Positions 12,078 through 23,559 of a stretch of 64,000 bases of DNA are shown here, one piece after another. The notes beneath the pieces are model-generated. The model saw nothing but the letters and a program-made list of their open reading frames with translations. It was not told where the DNA came from and ran no database searches. The DNA lies in the NCBI RefSeq assembly GCF_004210375.1, contig NC_134833.1:46804782-46868781 (forward strand), read 5' to 3'. A program made the position numbers and the translations under genes. The stretch's first letter is position 1; each line of letters begins with the position of its first letter. The stretch comes from Tachypleus tridentatus (Eukaryota > Arthropoda > Merostomata > Xiphosura > Limulidae).

Positions 12078-13184
12078 AGTTAACGTGGTTCACTTATTGA
12101 TAAGGTTAATGACTTTCTTGTAAAATTGTGATTGAGGGAGAAAGTTATACAACTTATATCGTGCTTGTTTATATACTTCAATGTTGCTTTAAGTGTCCTT
12201 ATAATTGTACATGATATGTTTTAAAACTTAGTAGTGTTGCAAAATACAATATAGCGTCAAACAAAAGCAAGAGAAATTAAAGTGTTAGTTAATGTTTGTC
12301 CAAGATTCAGCTGTACGAATTTACTACAAGTCCTATTACTTTCTTTTAGAAAATCTTGGATATATGGAATGTTTGTTAATCACTTATTAATGGACGTTTT
12401 GACATTTGACTGATTCTCAGATAATCACTCTGATAACCTCAAATTAAGTTAACGTGGTTCACTTATTGATAAGGTTAATGACTTTCTTGTAAAATTGTGA
12501 TTGAGGGAGAAAGTTATACAACTTATATCGTGCTTGTTTATATACTTCAATGTTGCTTTAAGTGTCCTTATAATTGTACATGATATGTTTTAAAACTTAG
12601 TAGTGTTGCAAAATACAATATAGCGTCAAACAAAAGCAAGAGAAATTAAAGTGTTAGTTAATGTTTGTCCAAGATTCAGCTGTACGAATTTACTACAAGT
12701 CCTATTACTTTCTTTTAGAAAATCTTGGATATATGGAATGTTTGTTAATCACTTATTAATGGACGTTTTGACATTTGACTGATTCTCAGATAATCACTCT
12801 GATAACCTCAAATTAAGTTAACGTGGTTCACTTATTGATAAGGTTAATGACTTTCTTGTAAAATTGTGATTGAGGGAGAAAGTTATACAACTTATATCGT
12901 GCTTGTTTATATACTTCAATGTTGCTTTAAGTGTCCTTATAATTGTACATGATATGTTTTAAAACTTAGTAGTGTTGCAAAATACAATATAGCGTCAAAC
13001 AAAAGCAAGAGAAATTAAAGTGTTAGTTAATGTTTGTCCAAGATTCAGCTGTACGAATTTACTACAAGTCCTATTACTTTCTTTTAGAAAATCTTGGATA
13101 TATGGAATGTTTGTTAATCACTTATTAATAGACGTTTTGACATTTGACTGATTCTCAGATAATCACTCTGATAACCTCAAATTT
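12078..13184. repeat. Tandem triplication, 369-bp unit x 3
   Basis: The marker TAACGTGGTT starts at 12081, 12450 and 12819, giving an exact 369-bp period. The three units look almost identical by eye; the one difference I noticed is TTAATGGACG in units 1 and 2 against TTAATAGACG in unit 3 (about 13130). The array ends at the ATAACCTCAAATT phrase near 13184. No ORF of note crosses it and no transposon ends are visible. The near-identity implies a very recent duplication or ongoing homogenisation, or possibly an assembly artefact. Confidence 0.95.
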
Positions 13185-13189
13185 CAGCT

Positions 13190-14560
13190 AATATGAAATA
13201 TCTTTTTACACCAATAACGATATATTTCTTTTCATCGTCCATCAAGCTAAATTACTGTTCAGTCTACAGACAAGACTTTCAGTCACAAACATCTGGTATA
13301 GCGTGAAAATGGGAAAGGGTACGACAGTTTCTCTTGGAAAACTTTATCACCATTTTCCATTGCACTTATCCTAATATTACTTTAATTACACCAACAGGCT
13401 ACATGCCAAATGATACTGTCACACATATCCTGATATTCCATATGCATAATCTTTCATTTCAATAATAACTACTATATACTCAACATGATTTCACAAAGCT
13501 CTTTCAATAAGAAACCAAGTAAATGTTTTGTTATTGATACCAGAATTATTGTTTTATCATAATGTAGATATCAGTTAAGATATCTGGGAATAATGAGTAT
13601 GAAAATAAATTTATTAACATTAAATACATTTTCCTGTAATATACGTAATTTGATACAAGTTTTTTTGTAATTACCTGAAGAACGATTGCGGTATTAATTC
13701 ATACCTTACAATTATTTTCAGTAACTGTCAGACTTTTAGAGATAACGCATTAATGCTCATCTAAAATGCTTTGTTTTTGTTTTTTTTTTCAGAAGAAAAA
13801 AACATTTCCTCTTCAACTTAATAAACTTTTACCGATAAGCTAGATAACAGCATATTGTTTGTACAAATTTCACTATTTAGCATGATATTGTAATTATTTT
13901 ATTGTATAATATCAAATATTCAATTTTTCAAAAACTGTATTCTTGATTTTTATCTATTGTGCTTAAAATATCGAATATTGTCATTGCACTTACATTATTC
14001 TAATTAGATGCGTTTTAATTAGAATAAACTTGGATAGTGATATATACAGTGTTCGATAGCTCTTGATTAAGTACACATTACAAAAATTATGTTTTTCATA
14101 CATGAGATCTATGTCTTGCATTATAAACTACATTCTGTACATGTCAGTGTGTGTGTAATACTTATATACTTAATATATAGATTACAATATAATAATTAAT
14201 AATTACTGAAAACCCTACCACTAAATATTTTTCAAGGACTTTCCCCTTTAAATTCGTGTAAAAGAAATCCTATTGCGCTGCAACCTTAAAGAAAAACAAA
14301 ATGATACTGTAGACACTCATACATTTCAACAAAACAGGTGGGTCACCTCTCTACACATAAGCAGTACCACACATGTACGAGGATAAAACACAGCTTTCAA
14401 CATAAGACAATCCTTTACACGTCCATTGAATGTATCATTTATTGCATAATTTTCTAAAGATGAAATAGTTTATACATTGTACAAACAGTCTGTCGACTCA
14501 ATGATCAAGCACGAGAACATTCAAACCATATTAAACTGCGAAACTAAGATATAGGCAAAC
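13190..14560. other. Non-coding stretch, nothing recognised
   Basis: AT-rich, no splice-flanked open segment or transposon signature that I can support. Confidence 0.4.
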
Positions 14561-14564
14561 ATTT

Positions 14565-14940
14565 CACTACTAACAACCTACAGTTGAACGATTTCCAAGT
14601 ATTGGACTTATTAGTGGTCCAACAGGCATTCACAAAACAGAACGACTGGAAAGGAGATCAGTTTAAGACCTGGGAACGTAAAACCATCTGGTTAATTTTT
14701 TTCTGCAGATTTTCATGTATTTTGTATATTTTGTTTTAATTTTAATTTCTACGTGTTTTATGCTTTCTTGACTTGTAATATTTATTTATGAGATGTAATT
14801 TTACAAAAACATTTCACGCTTAACTTTCAAATTGATGCGAAAGCAATTTTTAAATTGTGTGCATGCATATAAGATATATAATCTGACGAAGTGCGCGAGC
14901 TCGAAACGTCATGCTGATTAAATAAAAATATATACCAAAT
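14565..14940 (+). mobile_element. Possible Penelope-like element 3' end
   Basis: A short open segment near 14580-14700 reads LNDFQVLD followed by a K/R-rich stretch, like the final GIY-YIG-domain block of PLE proteins. About 180 bp further on comes ATCTGACGAAGTGCGCGAGC then TCGAAACGTCATGCTG (CTGACGA at 14883-14889, GAAA at 14903-14906), resembling the hammerhead-type core expected in PLE ends. Coding similarity is weak, so the call rests mainly on the terminal motif. Confidence 0.4.
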
Positions 14941-14949
14941 CTTGGCGAT

Positions 14950-17440
14950 TGTTTAACTTATTCCTTAATTTTGACAGGCATATACGCAAATAACTCTCAG
15001 TAGCTTACTTTTAGATACGCAATAAGAAAAAAAAAAACGTGTTTCGTTTTAACGTAATCTGAAACTTCAAACTGGTAAAACGTTGGGAAGTTTGAAGGGA
15101 AATACTCCATCGACATGGTCATAAAGCACTTAAATCTCACATGTATTTGTGAAATTTGTTCGAAATGTGCATAGGATAGTTCTCCAGAGAAGAACATATT
15201 TATGCTTACGACAGTGCCCTAGAGGAGGGCATATTTGTGCATAAGACATACCCATGGAAGTTAAAGAGGTAGCTGTGAGAAAATGACATTTGAATTAAAT
15301 ACTGAAAACATTTAGAAATTTTAAGCTTATTCTGAATAGCACTTAGTGTACGATCGTATGTAAACATTTCTACAGACAAATGAACAAATACAACGTAGGA
15401 TGTTTTTCACAAATTGTACCTATACATATACAGTTTCAAAATTTAACTTCAAATATTTAGGAACATTAACTGTGATCAATGCTTGAATAAACATCAGTTT
15501 CTGATTTCTATTTATTTTCTTTAAATAATCTAAACATGTCCTTACTTTTCATTGGTATGCTATATCAAATACTTAGATTTAACAGTTTTTATACCAAACT
15601 ATTATAGTTTAGTAAAATAAACGTTATTTCGTATTTGAATTTTGTATTATCATGTATGTAGTCTTTGCTCTATCAAAATAAATTTAACTTTTCTGTCTTG
15701 TATTGAATGGATGTTAGAAAATTTAATTCTGGTATAATTATTTTGGCCAAGATAATATTATGCAGGACATTCGAAGTTTTGATAATATTTTTTATATATT
15801 TTGACAAGGAAGTACAGTGTGAAACAAAGGAACTAAAATCGTCTTTTACTGTAAAAAATAATACGCTATTCCTATCAATAACAAACATATTCTATTCTTG
15901 ACAATTATGCTGTTGATAATATTATATTCGTACATTTACTATAAAAAGGAAGAAAATAGTAAGATACATAAAAATGAACCTCTGAGCTGCTGTATATGTT
16001 TATATGAATAATAAACACATTATTCCTTATTGGACGTATACAGAATGATAGGACCATAATCGGCTTTTTATAATATTTGGTGATTAATCTCTGAAGTCTT
16101 TATTGCGTGTACCACAAAAGGTTAACATAGCATAAAATTATAATAGTAAGGGAACGAGCTCTGTGAACGACTATATATCTGTACATTCGAAAATATCGTT
16201 CCGGTAAGTATTACTTGGTCTTGTAACGTTTTATAATTGAAATATGTTTTTGTTTGTTAACAACAACCACCAAGTACAATGGTTTGGTTACATTTTTATA
16301 TTAATTTTCTTCATCATTAGCCTGATTAAAACACATATGTATATTGATATGTTTCTTTATGGAAGCACATGATACTAATATATTAGAACATTGATAAATA
16401 ACCACGAAGATCCATAACGAAGTGCATGTCCCAGGAATTATACTTATAAATGTGTTTGTCTAGTTATTATGATATTGGTATGATTATTGAAATTTAAAAT
16501 CCTATCAACAGGTCTCATTTATATTCGTTGTCTTTACAACTGACTAGTAATAATTTAAGAAATACTCATATTAAATTAATGCAACTTCTTTACATTTCAT
16601 TGTAAATGAAAGCTTCGATAGAATATAGGTGTTCAAAAACTGATTAATTCATTTTGTAAACTATAAATATTACATAATTTCCTAGTAAAGAAAATTGGCA
16701 ATGTAATTTTTATTGTGGATGCTGATTTATTTTACCTTTTCTAATTAACTTGGAAATTAGTTACTACAAAGACAATCAAAATATAAATAATATCATTCTC
16801 CATTTTACTTTTTCTTATGAAACGTCGTTGCACAAAAAATGTTTGACTCATGTTTAATTATACCAAAAAGTATTTTATGTTGAAATGTATACGATATCTC
16901 GCATAATAGGGTTTAAAGTTTCAGGAAAAAATAATTTAACAACGCTGTTAAATACTAATAAAAGTGTACGATCAGCTACGAAAAATAGCACACAAAAAAG
17001 ACAATTAAATCTACTGAAACTTTTAAAATATAAATTGTTTCTCATATTTCATGCTTTATTGTAGTTTTGTTACAAGATGGTAATGATAGTTTTATACATT
17101 CTTATGATCATCATGAGAGATCTATGCCAGTGTTTCCTGTCGTCGTCTCTAAACTACAGGTGGACTAAGCTTGTTTAATATTTTAATCAATCAATATCTT
17201 CCATATGCATAAAATTTCAAAAAACATATTTTTAAATATCCTTTTGATGTATTTAATGTTTTAACTTCTTAATAAAATCGACATTTGCAAAACTATTCCT
17301 CGTGTGAAAACATGTTAACAACTTCATAATATAGTGAATAGCTCATTGTACTGCAAAATTATTTTGTTAAAGAAAAATAAAAAAGGAAATTATATAAGAT
17401 CCACGAAAAAAAAAAAGCATTTATTCACATTGGAGAGCTA
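14950..17440. other. Non-coding stretch, nothing recognised
   Basis: AT-rich sequence with several 60-70 codon ORFs (for example 14997-15197 minus; 15673-15901 on both strands) that overlap each other antisense and lack any recognisable domain. Confidence 0.4.
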
Positions 17441-17449
17441 ATAGTAATA

Positions 17450-17622
17450 CAGTGGAACCCCTCTAAGCGCCCATCTCTCAGATTTGGTCACACCTTGAAA
17501 GCGGTCATTCAATCACAGTCCCTGTTTTTGTTTACATAATCTCTAATTATGTACAGTGGACCCCTCTAATCAGACCAGTTTGTCTCAATCTTGAAGATGG
17601 CTGCTTTAGAGAGGTTCCATTG
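17450..17622. mobile_element. MITE with CAGTGGAACC-type inverted ends
   Basis: The left end reads CAGTGGAACCCCTCTAA after a TA dinucleotide. The right end, TTAGAGAGGTTCCATTG, is its imperfect inverted complement. A second copy of the end motif (CAGTGGACCCCTCTAAT) lies inside at about 17554. Ends of this type are associated with pogo/Tigger-like DNA transposons; no transposase is present. Confidence 0.65.
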
Positions 17623-18124
17623 TGTCTGCTTCTTTTCTTTCTTTGGTTTTAAAAGCTTTTTATAAGTTATTTCAATTCATGATTTTAACCTAATTTAGTA
17701 CCACATCTAATAGCTTGAGTAAAACAACAAATTAAACCACACCCATACATTACATGAATTACCATTACCTTTAAATATTCAAAACATTTTCAAGTGAAAA
17801 TAACTTTGAACTTTATTTTTAATATAAAACATTACAATTTAGTAGTTTAACGTTTTAGGCTTTTGTTTAAGAATCATCCGAAAAGACCTAGCAGGTGATA
17901 ATGTAGAATGTAAAGTTTTAGTGAGGTTTAATACCGGTGGTTACAAAATTTTTCTGAAAACAAAGAAATAATTCACAATCGAAATAAATCTAAGACATAA
18001 GTTTGTAACATATAATCATAAGTATTTATTTATTTTTGTAGTTCCATTTGCTACAGTTAGTTCATAAACAAATTTCTCATAAAAATTTATATAAATGAAA
18101 TACTACTTATTGTCTGTTGTATGT

Positions 18125-18420
18125 TCATGTATCTATTTCGCAGAGTGTGGATGAATTTTACCAAAATTGTTTAAGGAGTTCATTCAGTCCATGCAGAGCT
18201 ACAAAAATATTTAGTTTTCCTTTTTCTTACGGTTTTTAATGGAGTTTTGTTTAAAACTACTTCGTTCCTCTGAACAGACCTTCACCAATTTAGCATAAAA
18301 GCTTGTTGAGTCCATAGGGAGATACATGCAAATTTACAGATTCACGTTTTGTGTTTTGCAGTTTTATGGGCATTTTTTGTTTTCATAATTATATACAAGG
18401 GAGCAACTTTTCATGTTCTA
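18125..18420 (+). repeat. Unnamed interspersed repeat with tandem subunits, copy 2
   Basis: Plus-strand copy of the family at 1740-2240. Shared phrases in the same order are TTCCTCTGAAC, ACCAATTTAGCATAAAAGCT, TGTTGAGTCCAT, GAGATACAT, TGTGTTTTGCAGTTTT and GGGCATTTTT. A second, weaker subunit precedes it (CCAAAATTGTTTAAGGAGTT, CAGTCCATGCAG). Confidence 0.6.
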
Positions 18421-20045
18421 AGATAACCTTTCATTGATCATAAATTTACTTAACTTCTGTCTAGGGGACGGGTACTTGAGCTAATATAGATAACTTACTA
18501 AAAAGATTTAAGATTTAATATCATTAGATATCATGCAGCTTCAACAATTATAAATAATATTCGCAATTGTATTAATTTTCAGAGTCGACATTAACAGAGG
18601 AATGCAAAAAAGTTAAGTAATTTGCACGATTAAGATTATTTTAAAAAAGATTGATTTCACTTTCAACAACTTTGGTATTTTAAATCAATATTAGTTGACA
18701 AAAATCTTATAGAAACTTAGATACACCCATTGTAAATGTGAATTAATCGCATGTTAACTTTTCATGCATGTACAATTATCAGATATGACATGTTTTTACA
18801 ACTTTCTTTGATGTAAAATAATGTTTATTGGTAATGCATGAAAATCATCATGGTTTTACTAAATGTATAACACACTAGTAGATAGTTTCTGAAATATCAG
18901 TCTGACATTTTTGTTCTCAAAGAAAGCAGCCCGAACTAAACAGAACCAAAAAGTAAATATATAAAATATTCGTGAGATTTGTAAACTTTTTCCTTTTAAA
19001 ATCATCATAAAAATGGATGACCTCCTACTTCTTCCACTATACAAAAAAGTGCGTATTTCTTTCCTGTTTAAAATGATTTCCTGTAGAAAACTGTTTGGTG
19101 TTTTCTCTAACAGATTATCCATACGCTTGAAGTATTTTGGTATTTCAGTCATGAAAGTTTTCCGCCTTAGTTAGTAAATGACGGAATAACCTATGACTGA
19201 GCACTTTTTTATAGTACTTACACACCTAGAAGAGTTAATGAAATTAAGTATTTAGGGTATGAAAAATGTACAGTGATATTAAAGCAGCCTTATCCATTGA
19301 ATAATTTAATAATTCACACTTTCCATAATTTAAAAAAAAAAACAACAATGTGCTATTAGACTTCACAGATTTTTTTTTTCGCATACACTAACAAATTAAC
19401 ATTTTTATTTTTATTGTGATAAGCTCTGTGATACCTTCGTAAACTGGGAACCACACAGCTGGTTCGAGGCTTACAGTTGAAAGAGAAGATGCGAAAACTC
19501 GGTGAAGTATAGCTAAGAATTTGCTTCTAGTGTGTGATAATATATCGCTATCAATTTCAAAATTCGCTTTTATTTCGAGATTGTAACCTTGTCAGCGAGA
19601 ATAAAAAAAAATTAAATGGGAAACTTTAAATTTAGTTGAAGCATAAAATTCCCCAATGTATAACCTTCTAAACACTTTCCGAAATACATGTTAATTATTC
19701 ATTTTGAGAAACCATCTATTGTTCATTAATCAACTGCAACTGAGAGGAACGTCTATTTGATAAATTACTTATTAATTTGCATTAGTTTGTTAGTTCTAGA
19801 ATAGAACTGAGCCAAACCTATTTATTTCACGCTTTGAATAAATTTATATGTTTATGAGTATTACTAACAATTCTTTCAATCTTACTTAAACAAGCCAGTC
19901 AGTCTTATTTCATTCTTATTTGTGTAGCATCTTCTTTGCAGTGTATTTCTGGTTAACTCAAGAAAAAAACAGAAACAAAACTATCCATTTGCTAATTTTA
20001 CGTGTTCGTTACTAAGTTTCGCTTTTGTATATTTCATCAGAAAAA
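18420..20045. other. Non-coding stretch; one unassigned ORF
   Basis: Contains a 97-codon minus ORF (18859-19152) starting MTEIPKYFKRMDNLLEKTP. It has a charged N-terminal half and a hydrophobic C-terminal half, with no domain I recognise and no strong splice context, so it is not called as a gene. Confidence 0.35.
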
Positions 20046-20047
20046 GT

Positions 20048-20279
20048 TTGTTTTGTTTATTTTGAATTTCGTACACTGCTAAATTAGGGACGGCTAGCAC
20101 AGATAGCCCTCGAGTAGCTTTGTTGGGCTACTCTTTTACCAACGAATAATGGGATTGACTGTCACATTATAACGTCCCCACGGCTGGGAGGGCGAGTATG
20201 TTCGGCGCGATGGGGATGCGAACCCGCGACCCTTAGATTATAAGTCGCACGCCTTAACACGCTTAGCCATGCCGGGCCA
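20048..20279 (-). mobile_element. SINE-A copy with an internal inversion
   Basis: Overall minus orientation: TTGAATTTCG at the tail side and a tRNA-like head ending GCCATGCCGGGCC. Within it, about 20072-20123 (ACTGCTAAATTAGGGACGGC through CTCGAGTAGCTTTGT) runs in the opposite, plus-strand sense relative to the rest, joined directly to GGGCTACTCTTTTACC. The element is therefore a rearranged mosaic. Confidence 0.85.
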
Positions 20280-20529
20280 ATCAGAAAAAGAGGTAATTCG
20301 TTATGACAGATTGTTTTCCTTAGTTTATTATGCGTTTTAGGATCGTGACTTCAGAAATCGATAATTCGAATATATATATATATATATATAGCATGTACGT
20401 TATAATATTAAAACCTTCTCGGTGTGAGTCAGCAGGCATACTGTTGGCCCATTGGGGGTCTGTTTTGATGAATGAAACTGATTTCAAACTGTTATAGCAA
20501 GCTTCGTTTAATTAAGCCAGTACTATGTG

Positions 20530-20652
20530 TTTGAAGTTAAGCACAATGCAACACAATAAGCTACCTATACCCTTCTCGCCATGGGTACTGAAATCCGGTT
20601 TCTTGCAGTACAAGGCCACAGATATTTCATTGTGCCACTGATGGAGGCAAGC
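20530..20652 (-). mobile_element. SINE-B copy, decayed
   Basis: Minus-orientation SINE-B with CATGGGTACTGAAATCCGGT (B-box side), then CATTGTGCCACTGATGGAGG from the tRNA-like head. Confidence 0.6.
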
Positions 20653-20844
20653 TAGTCTATGTAGTCTATGGAGTTTGTAAGACCAGTTGTCTGTCTATAG
20701 ATAGATAGTTATTTACAAATGTACTTTTAAGAATGATTAAGTGGTAATATAAACTGTTTGAAAATATATATCTGAGAAAGAAATTCATGATATCAGAAGA
20801 ATAACTAGGTTCAGTTTTTGACAGACCTTTATTTTTCAGAGGCT

Positions 20845-21122
20845 GGCTCGGCATGGCCAAGCGTGTTAAGGCGTGCGACTCGTAATCTGAGGGTCGCGGG
20901 TTCGCATCCCGGTCGCGCCAAACATGCTCGCCCTTTCATTCGTGGGGGCGTTATAATGTGACGGTCAATCTCACTATTCGTTGGTAAAAGAGTAGTCCAA
21001 GAGTTGGTGGTGGGTGGTGATGACTAGCTGCCTTCCCTCTAGTCTTACACTGCTAAATTAGGGACGGCTAGCACAGATAGCCCTCGAGTAGCTTTGTGCG
21101 AAATTCAAAAACAACAATAACA
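20845..21122 (+). mobile_element. SINE-A, full-length copy
   Basis: A full tRNA-derived SINE. The head contains GGCATGGCCAAGCGTGTTAA (A-box side), an anticodon-loop position reading CTCGTAA (CGT, threonine-like), and the B-box-like GGGTTCGCATCCC. The body and tail follow: GGGGCGTTATAATGTGACGG, GGTGGTGATGACTAGCTGCC, GTGCGAAATTCAAAAACAAC. It lies about 570 bp from an inverted copy (20048-20279). Confidence 0.92.
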
Positions 21123-21519
21123 ACTTTAGAGGCAAACTGGAAATGGAAGTGTAATCGAATGAATGACATTCATGTATAAAGCGAATTGAGTGACGTCATG
21201 AGGTACGTCTCCCCTTCCAGGAAATGTTTAGTATATTCTTCCATGTACTGTTATAAATGTGTTCTCTTCTGGTGCAATGTTAAGAGGTGTTAGAGAAATT
21301 TTCCGTTATAAATCGTGAGAAAAGAAATATATAAAACTATACTTAAGTAAAATAAAAGTAAAATATTGAGACCGATTGGAAAAAATCTGTTAAGGTAATT
21401 GATATATATAAGCATATATGTAAAAGTATCTTCAATAGATAGTAAAGTTCATGCTACATGAAAGAAATAAACAAAGAAAAATTATTTTTCAAAGATTACT
21501 GATTCAATGATCTAGATCA

Positions 21520-21757
21520 ATTCCACAAGGTTAAACATTTTAAGTTTAGAGATACAACTTTTAAAAAACGTTTCAAAAATCATAAATGTTCAATTAATAC
21601 CAAATACGATTTCCTTGTTGCTCAACACTTTAACCAACTCGGTCATTCCATTAACGATGTTACTCTCACTGACAATGAAGCAGGATTTAAAACTAAAGCA
21701 GGCAGAGGGATAAAAGTTTACTGTATCACTAACCTAAACACTGTTCAACCTTATTAA
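21520..21757 (+). pseudogene. Penelope-like element relic: C-terminal endonuclease piece
   Basis: An open frame ending at the TAA at 21755-21757 reads FKKRFKNHKCSINTKYDFLV, then AQHFNQLGHSINDVTLT. This is the typical R-F-x-x-H-K and H-F-N-x-x-G-H-S segment following the GIY-YIG core in PLE endonucleases. The upstream YIG core is missing and the sequence downstream is non-coding, so this is a 5'-truncated remnant. Confidence 0.65.
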
Positions 21758-21889
21758 TTAATTTAATTCCTGGAATTAAAGGATTAACATTATTGATTAT
21801 TATTATTATATTGGATGAAAATGGAAGGATGTTAACAATCTTTATTTCCATTTATTAATAATTGGTTTACTTTATTATTGCAAAGGCTT

Positions 21890-22003
21890 GTGTGTTTATT
21901 CGTTGTCGAACACAACGAGGTTATTTGTGCCTTGCCTCTCGTAGATATCGAAACCCGATCCTTATCGTTATAAATTTTCAGCCTCATCACTGAACCGCAA
22001 AAA
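21890..22003 (-). mobile_element. SINE-B copy, decayed
   Basis: Minus orientation: TTTGTGCCTTGCCTCTCGTA, then GATATCGAAACCCGATCC (B-box side) and a TCATCACTGAACCGC head remnant. Confidence 0.55.
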
Positions 22004-22791
22004 CCCAATTAACTTAAAGCTTGATAGTGTTCTAAACATTGTACTATTTCTTCCACTTCCATGGAGAACAATGGCATTATTTTCTTAACATAATCTGTAT
22101 TATTACACTTCCTTGTTAGGGTCTATGATATATTCCCCAAAGCATAAATTGTTACGACCGTGATCTGTCGAACGATTGGGCATTCATGGTGAAATAAGTA
22201 TATAATTACTACACGATGTCACGACTCGTGACATCTGTTGAGATGAGTTTACTGTGAGTTTGTCTTACGAAGCATGATTAACCGTCATTAGTAAGACGTA
22301 TTGGTGTAAAATTCATGCCGTGTAAAATATATCTTGGAAATGTTCAAATGAAAACTTTAAGACAGCCAAGGACCAATACAGCTCGAAACCACAGAACAAA
22401 ATCAAAGGAAAAGTTTTAATTTTATCTCGAGTTTTAATTAATATTCGGATACCGAATGATACATAAATTTATAAAGATCCCGCAAAAGGAATTATGGAAT
22501 CTTGTAACCTTTGTCTTTTCCAGCATTTCTAATTAAAACATATTGGATACAACTTAATACAATGGAAACTAACTTTCATTCAAAATGTATTTTCATGTAC
22601 CTTGAAACTAGGTGATTTCACGAATTTTTATTGCTGTTCAAATAATGTATTGAATATAGCGTAGCATGTTTTGGAGCAAAACAAATGCCAAATAAAGTCG
22701 TTAATTTGATACACAGTCTCTATGTATATGAATCCTAACATGCTGTCAGTAGGAAGTACTTTATATTATTCTAATTTTTATTGCAACTGGT

Positions 22792-23056
22792 TTGTTTTGA
22801 ATTTCGCGCAAAGCTACACGAGGGCCATCTGTGCTAGCCGTTCCTAATTTAGCAGTGTAAGACTAGAAGGAAGCCAGCTGGCTAGTCATCACAACCCACC
22901 ACCAACTCTTGGGCTACTCTCTTACTAACGAATAGTGAAATTAACCGTCATTTTATAATTCTTCCACGGCTGAAAGGGCGAACATGTTTGGTGTGACGGG
23001 GATTCGAATCCTCAGATTACGATTCGTGTGCCTTAACGACTTGGCCATGCCGGGCC
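22792..23056 (-). mobile_element. SINE-A copy
   Basis: Full-length minus copy from TTTTGAATTTCGCGCAAAGC to TGGCCATGCCGGGCC. It is more diverged than the 20845 copy (GAATAGTGAAATTAACCGTC) and the head has a small deletion around the B-box. Confidence 0.9.
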
Positions 23057-23132
23057 TATTATTACTGTAGAAGGAATTTGGCTCATTTGTGAACAGTGTG
23101 ATTCATGCCACCAATTCAGTTTACATGTTATA

Positions 23133-23552
23133 TTAGGTTGAGGAATAATTCGTGAGCGTTTTTAAATAATTTCATTCAAGCATTACATGCAAGACTATAC
23201 GATACTTCAATGCATGAACGAACACATTACACCCAAAACATTTATTATGATACTTTATTTCATGTAATATCTAGGTATATAGTATGCATTATTTTAAACG
23301 AAATTGCAAGAAATTAAATGCGAAAAGAAAAGCAGATGGTGTCGAAAATGTGGACTCGATTTTGTTTACTTGACATTCCATTTAATGAGCTGAAAATGAA
23401 AGCAAAAATTAAAGACATATGAAAATCAAACATACCATCTATTAGAACAAAAAATTATCTACCAAATGACATGAAATATTTTGCGAAAGCGTTTCATTTA
23501 TGAATATATTTTTTAACTTGAAAAAACGCTCACGAATTATTCCTCAACCCAA
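23133..23552. mobile_element. Mariner-type MITE, 420 bp
   Basis: Flanked by TA on both sides. The left end TTAGGTTGAGGAATAATTCG, continuing TGAGCGTTTTT, is an almost perfect inverted complement of the right end (AAAAACGCTCACGAATTATT then CCTCAACCCAA), about 32 bp with one mismatch. The interior has no long ORF, so it depended on a transposase in trans. Confidence 0.88.
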
Positions 23553-23559
23553 TAGATAC

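Noticed and set aside
12078..13184. CRISPR-like array
   Set aside because: Repeats are contiguous 369-bp units without spacers, in a eukaryotic genome.
18859..19152. 97-codon minus-strand ORF as a small gene or exon
   Set aside because: Longest unassigned ORF on the left side, but it has no domain, AT-driven codons, a phenylalanine/isoleucine-rich C-terminus, and no convincing splice or promoter context.
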